A stretch of DNA of 64,000 bases from contig JAFMSR010000003.1 in NCBI GenBank assembly GCA_022818135.1, positions 31,992,869-32,056,868 of the forward strand, written 5' to 3'. Made by a program: the position numbers and the translations under genes. The notes under the pieces were generated by a model, which made no database searches, was not told the DNA's origin, and saw only the letters and a program-made list of their open reading frames with translations. Positions 38,861 to 50,300 of this stretch are shown here, one piece after another (positions within the stretch are counted from its first letter, which is position 1; every line of letters starts with the position of its first letter). Origin of the DNA: Saxidomus purpurata. Lineage: Eukaryota; Mollusca; Bivalvia; Venerida; Veneridae.

Positions 38861-40664
38861 ATGTGGAATTTACGACATTGGACTGGAGTTACTGCTTTTA
38901 TGTCTATTGTTGTATTAATAGATAAAGGTAGGACTTATTTGTTGTCAATGTTTTTAATAGTAATACTGACCTTTGTGATGGCACAAAGTTTTTTTTAGAG
39001 CAAGAGGCTGCATGGCCATGATTAGGTTTTATGTTTTTCATATTTTACTGAAAAGGTATGAGAACCTTTTACATGTCAAACTGAAGTATATTCACATGTT
39101 AAGCTATCATGTTGCTATGGAGAAATTCGGGGTGGATAGGCGTGCCTGATTTACAAATTGCTGGAAAATAATATTACACAGAAAGTAAACTTAAGAAATA
39201 TTAAATTTTATCTCCATATAAGAAACCCATGCACATGTATTTACAACCCTAGCTGTGCCAACCGGGCAATAGAGAGCCGGGATTCTTTTCCGCATGAAAT
39301 ATGAAAAATAAAGTCAGAAAATTATAATTTTGCGCTTAAAACGAGCCTTATTTCAGTCAAAATAGTTCATGACAGACAATTTGACCGAGTAGAGATATTG
39401 TGCATTTATGAAAATAGCTCTATATTTCCCAAAGACCACGCAATTATGCTTGACTAGGCTTTTTTTATATAATCAGTTACATGGTATCAAATGGTATTTC
39501 CGAAATTATAGATTAGATATTTGATCTATCAAAAAAAACTGACCAACAGACAAAAATCAGCGCATGTGCAAAGAAATATATTTCCGTCTTCCTTGAAGAA
39601 GTGGGGGCATAATCAGACCGACTTCTGTCTATATTGTTCAATTTTTAATTACTTTTTATTCAGAGTATAATGTGGTTTGCATCATCGTGCAAAAAACATT
39701 TACAGTGTGTCTGATTAACATATGGTTTTAGGAGCGTGCCAATCCAAGGTGTCAGACCAGTCAAAACCTAAGGGACAAAATTGGCGAAATTGGCGGGCTG
39801 AAAATTGGAGTGGAGCTGGAGGCAACGCTGGCAACAGTGCTGGGATACCAAACTGGGAGCAGATGGGAATACCTAATGGACAAAGTTGGCAACAATGGTG
39901 GGCTGATAATTCAGGTGGATTTGGAGGCAAAGCTGGCAACAGTGCCGGGATACCAAACTGGGAGCAGATGGGAAAACCTAAAGGACAAAGTTGGCAAAAT
40001 TGGTGGGCTGAAAATTCAGGTGGATCTGGAGGCAAAGCTGGCAAAAAAGCTGGGAAGACATCAAACAAGTTCATGTCAAGCGGGATGAACTTGGCAACAA
40101 GCCAAAATGCAGCTAAGAATGATACAGCTCAACAGGGTAGCTTCTTTGACGGGTACGTTTTTCTCAATTTGTCATACGAATAAGGTTTATGTACATTCTT
40201 AATTATATTTGAAGGCATGAATGTGAATCTTCCATGTTTAGCTTAAAGGTAAAGATATTTCTAGAGCGATTTAGTAAGTTTTGAATTAACAGTTTTTTCG
40301 ATTAAACTGCTTTTAAGAGAAGTAACACAATCAGTTGTAAATCAAAGTTTCTTCAATGAAAACAATTTTTTCCTTAGCAGATCTATGTAAGTTGGACATA
40401 AAAAATGTGCATTCAGGCCATAATAATCTTGATTTTTATAAACATTTTAAGTACACCTCTGTTTCATATAAGTTTATCCCTGTTACAAGCATGAAAGCAC
40501 TGAAAGTTTATCAATTTGTTAACTGCAGGATAGCAAACCTCGGTACGAAGATGGCAAAAGGAGTAAAAAAGGATGCGTCTAAATCTCCAGACGTCAAGGG
40601 AAATAACTGGTTTAAAAACTGGAGGAACAACTGGAGACAAAACTTAAACAGTTTACCTCAGTAA
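38861..40664 (+). CDS. Secreted Trp/Gly/Asn-rich repeat protein
   Basis: Three exons, 38861-38927, 39732-40152 and 40529-40664, joined at phases 1 and 2, give 207 residues. Exon 1 encodes a signal peptide (MWNLRHWTGVTAFMSIVVLI). The mature chain starts GACQSKVSDQSK and carries about 2.7 copies of a 35-residue (105-bp) repeat with the parts GQSWQQWWADNSGGFGGKAG and NSAGIPNWEQMG. It ends with a basic Trp-rich segment, GNNWFKNWRNNWRQN. Fourteen Trp occur after the signal peptide, and each repeat has a W-x-x-W motif, the known consensus for C-mannosylation. There is one Cys, right after the signal peptide. The basic, Trp- and Gly-rich make-up suggests a structural, adhesive or membrane-active role, but no family is recognised. 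AATAAA follows at 40710-40715. All splice sites are consensus and the summed length is divisible by three. Confidence 0.85.
39770..40060 (+). repeat. 105-bp coding tandem repeat
   Basis: Within exon 2 the 105-base unit (35 codons) occurs nearly three times. The second and third copies are most alike and the first is more diverged (NWRNWRAENW). The unit length preserves the frame, which fits expansion under coding constraint. Confidence 0.85.
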
Positions 40665-40709
40665 CAACTTTGCAACTGTTTGCAAACTGACTGACTAATA
40701 TTGTATGAC

Positions 40710-40715
40710 AATAAA
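40710..40715 (+). terminator. Polyadenylation signal of the Trp-rich gene
   Basis: AATAAA 46 bases after the stop codon, same orientation. A further AATAAATAA occurs near 40780. Confidence 0.6.
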
Positions 40716-41044
40716 TGTAGTCCACACAACATCTGATATATTTTATTTAATTCATACCAAATTTCTTTTGTGCAACAATAAATAAACATATTTCGAAGAA
40801 AATGAAGGTTTCGTTTTACTGTGAGCACTGAAGGACCTCTCCACTCCACCTTGATATTGCCATTAAGGTCTGGGGCTAGTTTATGACTTGTTATAGTAAA
40901 ACGTTCTATAAAGTTCTGTTGAATAGTGGGGGAAAAATACAGACAATAATATGCTGTGTTATACTAGGTGTATGCATGTGCAGCAACAAACAAAGAGCAA
41001 ATACCTTACACGATCACCCCTGCATCACAATAATAGTAGGACGA

Positions 41045-41073
41045 GGCTCATATCGAAATATTCGATGTGAGCC
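41045..41073. repeat. Small perfect-type hairpin
   Basis: GGCTCATATCGAA pairs with TTCGATGTGAGCC over a 3-base loop with a single G-U type mismatch. It is probably the core of a small palindromic repeat. Confidence 0.6.
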
Positions 41074-41699
41074 AAATGTCACATGAAGGAAACTTTTTTT
41101 TTGCATATTGTTTTGCACTTAATGATGAAATATCATAAAAAACAATCGATTTTCCTATGTTGACGTCCTAATGCCAAGTTGGTAAAATTTCAGCAGTTCA
41201 AGGGCAGTCACTTCTGATAGCCTGGAACATTCTGGATGACAGTGAAATGTGCCTGATGTGATATACAAATAAACATTTTGACAGTTTGGTTTTGGTCGAA
41301 TAAAAATTGTGTTTGTTAGAAAGTAGGAAGTGCTATTTTAGTCTTTAAAAAAGAGCAGTAAAACTGGGAGTGCCTACGGCAACTTGGTGAGTGTTGTATT
41401 TAAGACTTTAGGCGATACTAACCAGTTTTGGTGCTGATTTAATAAAACCATTCTAGACAGAGATATAAAGCGCTGTTTTGGAAAAAATATTAACTCAAGG
41501 GAAATATCTTTAAAATGCCTCATACTATGTCCAAAAGCATTTGGACCTGCAGTGATGATTTGATAAAAACTTTGAGAACAGCGCTTTTAATACGTCATCA
41601 AAATGCAGCCGATGATATGAATTAGATATGAAGCCCAGACAAGCTTTATGTGGACTGTACAAGAACATTTTTTTCAAATGGCTATGATTTTGTGAAAGT

Positions 41700-43083
41700 C
41701 AAATGACACGAACTTGTTAAGGGCACCAACAACTGATCTTCATACCTCCTGTCAAGTTTTATCAAAATCCAGCAAAGCATTCAGGAGATAAAACACAGAC
41801 AAGATCCATCAGTAGGCCCATGTGACCGTGACTATTGAACCAAAATGATGATACACACAACCAGACTACATTCTTACCCTTTCTTTCATTTCTTTTTCAA
41901 AATCCAGGTAGGAGTTTACCAGATGAAGCGCAGACAAGTCTTTCTGACAAGCCCCTGTCACCTTGACTTTAAAGTAGTGACTCCAAATTATTATATGACA
42001 ACTAGACTTCATACTGATGATTCCTGTCAAGTTTTATTACAATCCAGCAAGAGGTTACACACTTGAGGCGAAGTGACTGACAGACGACAATGCTAAAAAA
42101 GTAAAAACAAGAGCACCAAAAGGGCCAGTATGACTCTACTGGTCTGACTGGACTGTTTTGAGTAAGTTTTGTGAAAATCTTTTGCAATTTTATCAACGAT
42201 AAACTAACAGAGGTCACTGTGACTTTGGCTCACTGACCCAAAACACAGTAGGGATCATCTACTCAGTAAGACCAGTCATGCTATGACGTTTGAAAACTAT
42301 GGGTCAAATTGATCCCAAGATATTGAGCGGAGCTTATTTGACCTTGATGTTTGACCCACTAACCCGAAAATCTATAGGGAACATCTAATTATTACAGGGA
42401 ACCTTCTGAGCAGGTTTGATGAAAGTTGAATGAAAACCATTATCAAGGAAAATCTTACGATTGTCACTGTGACCTTGACCCGCTGGTCCCAAAGACAATA
42501 GGGGTCATCTACATGTTGCAGGGAACCTTCTGAGCAAGTTTGATGATGGATGAAAACTGAAATGTACAGTGTTATCCAGGAAAATCTAACGGAAGTGACT
42601 GCCACCTTGACCTTTGACCCATTGACGGCAAAATCAATAGGGATCATCTACATATTACAAGGAACCTTTTGAGCAAGTTTGATGAATGTTGAATGAAAAC
42701 TTTGACCTGTAGAGTGTTATCAAGGAAATTCTAACGGAGGTCACTGTGACATTGACCTTTGACTTGACTTGCGCCATAATCAAAAGGGATCATCTACATG
42801 TTACAAGGAACCTTCTGAGCAAGTTTGAAGAAAGTTGAATGAAAATTGTGACCTGTAGTGTTATTAAGGAATTGCTATCGGAGGTCGCTGTGACTTTGAC
42901 CTATAACCCATTGACCCTAAAAAATATAGGGAACATCTACAAGTTGCAGGGATCCTTATCACCAAGTTTCATCAAAGTCAAATGAAAATTACGACCTGTA
43001 GAGCATTATCAAGGAAAAGTTAACAGAAAGACAAACGACGGACAAATCACCATGGCATAAGCTCTGCTGTCCAGTAGAGCTAA
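41700..43083 (+). mobile_element. AACAAGAG-family minisatellite element
   Basis: From 42106 (AACAAGAGCACC) to about 43083 (ccagtagagctaa) the sequence contains roughly six diverged units of about 125 bases with accttgacc, tgacccattgacc, gggatcatctac and gcaagtttgatgaa. The left inner end (gactctactgg) is complementary to the right end (ccagtagagc). The region 41700-42100 before it has related phrases (cctgtcaagttttatcaaaa) and may be a second, older copy. Confidence 0.55.
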
Positions 43084-43127
43084 CAATATGTCTCCCTAAT
43101 AGTCTGGGAGACATAAATATACTTGGT

Positions 43128-43850
43128 AACAAGAGCTGTCCCTGGTAAGTGACGAATGCCCCCAAAAAGTTGTCTCACAGTCTGTGACCTTGACTTCAAG
43201 GTGTGGACCCAGTACTTGCGCACAACACTTTATCTCCATGTGCAGAACATGTGTTCCAATTACAATCCAGACATGAGCATGTGCATATATACAGGTTTCT
43301 AAAATGTCCGACCTTTAAGTGTGACCTTGGCCTTCAAGGTAAGGACGCCCAACTTGCATGCGACATTTCAGCTCCATGTGCTCAACAATTGTGCCATGTA
43401 ATTTTAAAATTTGTACATGCATGACAGGGTTACCATTTATACAGGATTTCACGACCTTTTAACTCTTAAGTGAGACCTTGCTTGACCTTTCAGGTAGGGA
43501 CGTGCGTGTTGGATGCAACACATCATCTTGATGTGCTGAACATTTGTGCAATGTTATTTTAAAATCCGTCAGTGCATGACAAAGTCTAGACATGAATGTA
43601 AACATATATACAGGTTTTTCGTCACTCAAGTCGGAATAATGGCGGTTTTTTTCTTCAAAATGAATTTTTTTTTTTTTAAATGTAAGAAAACGAATGAAGT
43701 TTTGTTGGAATTGATTAAATCTTTGTTGAAACTGATTTGCAAACAGAATACATAGCAATATCACCGTTGCTATTACTGTATCCATCCTTCTAAAGGTTCA
43801 AATCGCTGCCAAACCGCCATTTTTCCGGCATTTGAGCGACAACCCCAATT
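43128..43850 (+). mobile_element. AACAAGAG-family element, degenerate
   Basis: It starts AACAAGAGCTGTCCCTGGTA and holds about three diverged units of about 170 bases with tgaccttgacttcaaggt, catgtgc-gaacattgtg and tacaggtttc. Its right border is unclear. Confidence 0.45.
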
Positions 43851-44329
43851 ACATTCGGCTGTTGTAAAGACATTCAGAATTATACGCCTTGTCGCAGACT
43901 TCAACAGAGTATATATATGGAATCATTTTTGAAAGAAACATCTTTTTCAGTAAAGAATAAAAATACCAGACTGTTGTGTACTAATTTATTTAAAAAGTGA
44001 CATGATTATACAACATCTAATCAGTAACAACACAAAAACTACAAATGTCAGACTAGTAATTTACAGTTTAAATCAGACCTGGGTGACTGCAGCAGCCAAA
44101 TACATGTAATCTTCACTTGTAAAGTCAATCACTCACATATTTACCTTCATGAATTAAATTCACCACTTCTTTTTATAGTAACACTGCACAGTTCTAAACC
44201 TACATTTGTCAACCTCTTACAGACCATACCAGTACATGCATATAAACAAGAAATTTAGCCAGCCAACTCAAATTTTGCTTACAGAATTCGAACCTGCGTC
44301 CTCTGCTCCTACAGCCAGCACTACTACTA

Positions 44330-44335
44330 TTTATT
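44330..44335 (-). terminator. Candidate polyadenylation signal of APEX1
   Basis: AATAAA on the minus strand 64 bases after the stop. A second one at 43985-43990 would give a longer 3' UTR. Between them, at about 44285-44310, is a tRNA-like ttcgaacctgcg motif, perhaps a SINE. Confidence 0.45.
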
Positions 44336-44398
44336 CCCACTATCTATGACTGTGTAAACAAAGTTAGAACTGCTGATCAGGGTACTCTGTAGACTGTA

Positions 44399-47300
44399 TT
44401 ATTTGATGGCCATGTACAGAACTATAGGACAGTGGTCACTTCCCATCACGTCCTTTCTGATCACATTATCACATAAATCCTCCTTTAGTTTCTCTGATAA
44501 TACAAAGTAATCCAGTCTCCTGAAATAGAGAGAGATGAATTTGAACAAGACTGCATAAAAACATATACACTTGTGCAGTTGGTTTAATTTTCATGGATTA
44601 TATTGTGTAGGTTTTAAAAAAATAGTTCACATGCAGCTAATTAATTGAATATCAAATCACATCCAATTAACTAATTGAGTATCAATAAGCATTTAATTGA
44701 TTTCTACCACTTTTAATTTTCTGTTTTCAACAATATGTCTAGATTTTCTTTTTGACTTTAAACCAGAAACCAGATTTCTGCATGTTTGTTAATATCCATT
44801 TTATAACAATAAACATTAAATTCATCTGTATACATTAAATCAATTTCAGTTGTTAGTTGAAACAATGCTTGAATTAACCTCCACATGTACATGTAACACT
44901 AATAGTGTTCTATGTTTCTTAACAGGTAAAAGTAGTGGCCAAGCATTTTGACCAATCAATTACAGAGCAAGAATACAGATATTTAGCAGTTTACTGCTAC
45001 TAGCCCCCCAAAAAGGCTTGCAGCACCATTTGTTTTCTTTTAATAACAATATAAACCAAAAATACAAAATATGCAATCATAAACTAAAAATTCAAATTTT
45101 ACAAAAAGGACTCTGCAATTGCGAGTCCAATTATATTTCCCTTCACAAGGCAGTAGCTATCTAGGCAGAATTTGCCGAAGCTGCTCTTTTCCTTTGGCAC
45201 TAAAAACTACAAACCTTTGAACAAAATAGAAGGGTGGCATCTCCTAATAAAAATCTATTTAGACACAAAAACAAACATTCACAGCATCAAGGGAGATGCT
45301 GGGGTCGGTCACAAGCAGATTGGTGAGCACAACTGACCTTTTAATTCACTTAACTTAACATAATAGCCCCCAAGAACCAAACAACACTGTGGTGTGAGTT
45401 GGAAGCTGGAAATGACAGAACATTCCTGATAACTGAAGCTTTACCATATAACTTTAGTATTATTCCAACCTCAACAATGATACAGTTAACAAGAGCTGTC
45501 CATAAGACAGCAAGCTCGACTATTGTGGGTGTTTGCTAATAAAACAAAACTTTTATCAGTATAATAGCAAAACAAAATTATGCTAACTATTCAGTATAAA
45601 CTAGAACTGTCACAAGAGTGACGAATTATACCCCCACAATACAGCTTTGTCACAGAAGTATGGCAACCATAAGAAAGGAATGGCCACAAGGACATAGAGT
45701 TGAGTTATTATACAATAACTTGTGTAAATGTATTGTTTTAATAGCATACAAAATGTGTAAGGTTAGAAATTATCAATTATTGTTCAATTTAATAGGTTTA
45801 TTTCAAACATGTTTAAAGACAACAAGAAGACGCGGCAATGCCGCCAAAGCAGGTTTAAACAGCACCTGCAAAAATTGTAGAATTAAAAAAACGTCATCTT
45901 GACTCCCCCTATTTTAGTAACAGTGCCCTTGACCTTGACCCTTGTGACCTTGACCCTAAATTTTTTTTTGCTACAATTTAAAAACTTTAAAAAAAATACA
46001 TTTTTAGTAACACTGACCTTGACCTTGACCCTAGTGACCTTGACCCCCAAATTTATTTTTTTGCTTAAAACAATCTAAAAACTAAAAATAAATAAAAATC
46101 TATTTTTAGTAACAGTGACCTTGACCCTAGTGACCTTGACCCCCAATTTTTTTTTGCTTAAAATACACTGAAAACTAAAAATAAATAAAAATCTATTTTT
46201 AGTAACACTGACCTTGACCTTGACCTTAGTGACCTTGACCCCGAAAAATTTTTTTTGCTTAAAACAATCTAAAAACTAAAAATAAATAAAAATCTATTTT
46301 TAGTAACAGTGACCTTGACCTTGACCCTAGTGACCTTGACCCTAGTTACCCAAAGCTTCCTCTCCACGCAAGCTACCTAACACCAAGTTTCATTACAATT
46401 GGTCACTCCTAACTCAAGTTATTGAGCGGAAACCATTTTTCTATTTTTAGTAACAGTGCCCTTGACCTTGAACCTAGTGACCCAAAATGCAACCCAAGCT
46501 TCCTCTCTAAAAGCTACCTAACACTGAGTTTGATTGCATAAGTCACTCCTAACTTGAGTTATTGAGCGGAAACCATTTTTCTATTTTTAGTAACAGTCAC
46601 CTTGACCTTGACCCTAGAGACCCCAAATGTGATCCCAAGCGGCGACTCCACGCAAGCCACCTACAGACCAAGTTTCATTGTAATTGGTCACTCCTAACTT
46701 GAGTTATTGAGCGGAAACCATTTTTCTATTTTTTAGTAACAGTAACCTTGACCTTGACCCTAGTGACCCCAAATGCAATCCCAAGCGGCGTCTCCACGCA
46801 AGCTACCTACAGACCAAGTTTCATTGAAATCGGTCAAGCCTTTTATGAGTTATCATCCGGAAACCATGAAAACCAACAGACCGACCGACCGATTGCAGAA
46901 GTAAAATGTGATGCAAAAATTTCATTCTTAATATAATGTGATCATCCGAAACACAAAATGAACAAGCTTTTTGAAGTCAAGGCCCCTGTGACCTTGACCT
47001 TTGACCTCAAAATGGATAGGGGTCATCTACTAATCAGGACTAACCTCCATGCCAAATATGAAGACTGTGGGTCAAAGGAATCTTAAGTTATTGGGCGGAC
47101 AAGCTTTTTTGAAGTCAAGGCCCCTGTGACCTTGACCTTTGACCTGGTGACCTCAAAATGGAAGGGGTCTTCTACTAATCAGGACTAACCTCCATGCCAT
47201 ATATGAAGACTGTGGGTCAAAGGAATCTTAAGTTATTGGGCGGACAAGCTTTTTTGAAGTCAAGGCCCCTGTGACCTTGACCTTTGACCTGGTGACCTCA

Positions 47301-50300
47301 AAATGGATAGGGGTCTTCTACTAATCATGACTAACCTCCATGCCAAATATGAAGACTGTGGGTCAAAGGAATCTTAAGTTATTGGGCGGACAAGAAAAAA
47401 CCGACGGACGCCGGACGGCCGGACAGCCGGACGGCCGGACGGACAAGCTGATTCCAGTATACCCCCCTTACAACTTTGTTGTGCGGGGGTATAACTAGGA
47501 AAGTTGAATCATAAAACAAGTCAAAATCTATCACTACATATTTAATTTTTGGTAAATTAATTGTTTGATACAAAATGTACCCCTGAACACTATTGCTAAG
47601 TTTGATATAACTACCATAAGTGGTTACTGAGATATGTGCATGATAGTACCTTGCATGCAAAACATTAACCAAATTTTCAAAATCAAACAAGGGCCATAAT
47701 TTGCACTAAATTTAAACAAGAGTTATCTGTCTTGACTGTGTGACACCCCTTAAGACATTAACAAAGTTTCAAGTCAATATCATAAGTGGTTACTGAGATA
47801 TGTGCATGATAGTACCTAGCAGGCAAAACTTTAACCAAATTTTCAAAGTCAAACAAGGGCCATAATTTGTACTAAATTTATACAAGAGTTATCTGACTTG
47901 ACTGTGTGACACCCCTAAAGACATGAACAAAGTTTCAAGTCAATATCATAAGTGGTTACTGAGATATGTGCATGATAGTATTTAGCAGGCAAAACTTTAA
48001 CCAAAGAAGCGACGCCGACGCACAAGTGACTGTAAAAGCTCTCCATATTCTCCGAATAGTCGAGCTAAAAACAACAGTTGTTCAATACATTTACATTACA
48101 CTACTGCAGGGCTGTTTATTTCTAACCTAGGTACAGAAGACACATATTTAGATATTGGTTATCAATTCATGATATAAATCTAGATGTTCTGATGCAGTGG
48201 TACTAAGTATACAGAATAAATCAGAAACAGAAAATTCTGTTGTGGTTGCCTCTACCTTGCCATGGTCATACTTGTTTCAAAAGAAGAATATATGACAAGT
48301 TATAAGTAAATATACCATCCAACATTCTTGCCCCTGGCATTTCCCATATATGTCCAAAAAGAGTAAGCCCCCTCTGTTTCTGGATAGAGTTCCCTGTAGG
48401 AGTCAATGTATCCCTCTGCTAGGAGATCTGTGAACCCCTGTCTCTCCTCAACAGTGAAACCCGCTGTCTTTTTGTTGGTCTTTGGGTTTGCAAGATCTGA
48501 AATGGTGGAAAAATCATACTGCAGTCCGTTGTTTTCACCATCGATCTTTCAACAAGCTCAGATTGTGTGTGTGTGTAAAACTAGGGTCTGATTGAAAAAT
48601 TGAATGTTTCTCCTCGCCATTTTTAGGAATTCTGAATGCTGAACTCAATATATCGATAAAGGCAATAGGGCCATTTTTATGGCCCTATTTCACTCACTTA
48701 TTATAACAAGAGGGCCAAGATGGCCCTATATCGCTCACCTTGGTACAAGTCCACTTGCCTGGTGGAAGATCACTAGATAATGTTATATACCAAATAAGTT
48801 TTCCTATATACCCCTTTGTAAAACAAATGATCCCCCCTCGGGCACGGTCAATTTTGACCCAAGGAGCATAATTTGAACAAACTTTGAAGAGGTCTACTAG
48901 GCAATGCTACATGCTAAATATCTAAGCTCTAGGCCTTGTGGTTTCAGAGAAAAAGATTTTTAAAGTTTTCCCTATATAAGCCTATGTAAAACTAAGTGAC
49001 CCCCAGCAGGGGTCAATTTTGACCCGGGGGTCATAATTTGAACAATCTTGGTAGAGGTCCACTAGCCAATGCTACATGCCAAATATCTAAGCTCTAGGCC
49101 TTGTGGTTTCAAAGAAGAAGATTTTTGAAGTTTTTACTATATAAGCCTATGTAAAACTAAGTGACCCCCGGTGCGGGGTCAATTTTGATCCGAGGGTCAT
49201 TATTTGAACAATCTTGGTACAGGTCCACTAGCCAATGCTACATGCCAAATATCTAAGCTCTAGGCCTTGTGGTTTCAGAGAAGAAGATTTTTAAAGTTTT
49301 TCCTACATAAGCCTATGTTAAACTAAGTGCGGGGTCAATTTTGATCCGGGGCTCATAATTTGAACAATCTTGGTAGAGGTCCACTAGCCAATGCTACATG
49401 CCAAATATCTAAGCTCTAGGCCTTGTGGTTTCAGAGAAGAAGATTTTTAAAGTTTTTCCAATATATTCCTATGCAAAACTAAGTGACCACCCAAGCGGGG
49501 TCATAATTTGAACAATCTTGGTAGAGGTCCACTAGACAATGCTACATGCCAAATATCTTAGCTCTAGGCTTTGTGGTTTCAGAGAAGAAGATTTTTAAAG
49601 TTTTTCCTATATATGCCTATGCAAAAACTAAGTGCCCACCCGCGCGGGGTCAATTTTGACCCGGGGATCATATTTTGAACAATCTTGGTAGAGGTCCACT
49701 AGACAATGCTACATGCCAAATATTTAAGCTCTAGGCCTTGTGGTTTCAGAGAAGATTTTTAAAGTTTTTCCTATTTGTTGCCATAGCAACCAGAGTTCTG
49801 CATGGAATGGAATTCTTTGAACAATTTTGGTAAAGCTTCATGCAAGGAACATTCCTGCATAGTTTTATCAACATTGGCCTAGAGGTTTCAGAGGAAATGT
49901 CATCTGAATCAAAATGTTGACAGACGACGGACAATCATCGATCAGAAAAGCTCACCCTGACATAGCCAGGTGAGCTAATAAGTACCATCACACTACAAGA
50001 CAAGAACCAGTTTTATGAATCGAACTACCAGTCCTGTGAAAAAAAAATTTGTATACCCTGCTGTAGTGTCCAAAGTTTTCACTAACCATGGCCCAATTTC
50101 TGTATTATTTATACACCTTAAATACTACATTTTAAGCAAATTTTAAGGAATGTTTAATTTTTCAAATCTAATTTTCAGTAATAAAAAGCTTCAGAACTTT
50201 CAATCTCTTTTAGCTGGAATAAACCCATAACTACATAAGCTTTCTCCTAAAATAAATGGCATTAAACCATAAGACTTTGAAGTTTCAAAACTCCAACAGT

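Noticed and set aside
39715..40074. Minus-strand open frame with repeated LLPALPP-type phrases
   Set aside because: Antisense shadow of the Trp-rich repeat exon, with no splice or promoter support.
45920..47400. Array of tgaccttgacc motifs as clustered nuclear-receptor binding sites
   Set aside because: TGACCTTGACC resembles nuclear-receptor half-sites, but it sits in the repeat core of a dispersed element found at several places here, so repeat origin is the simpler explanation.
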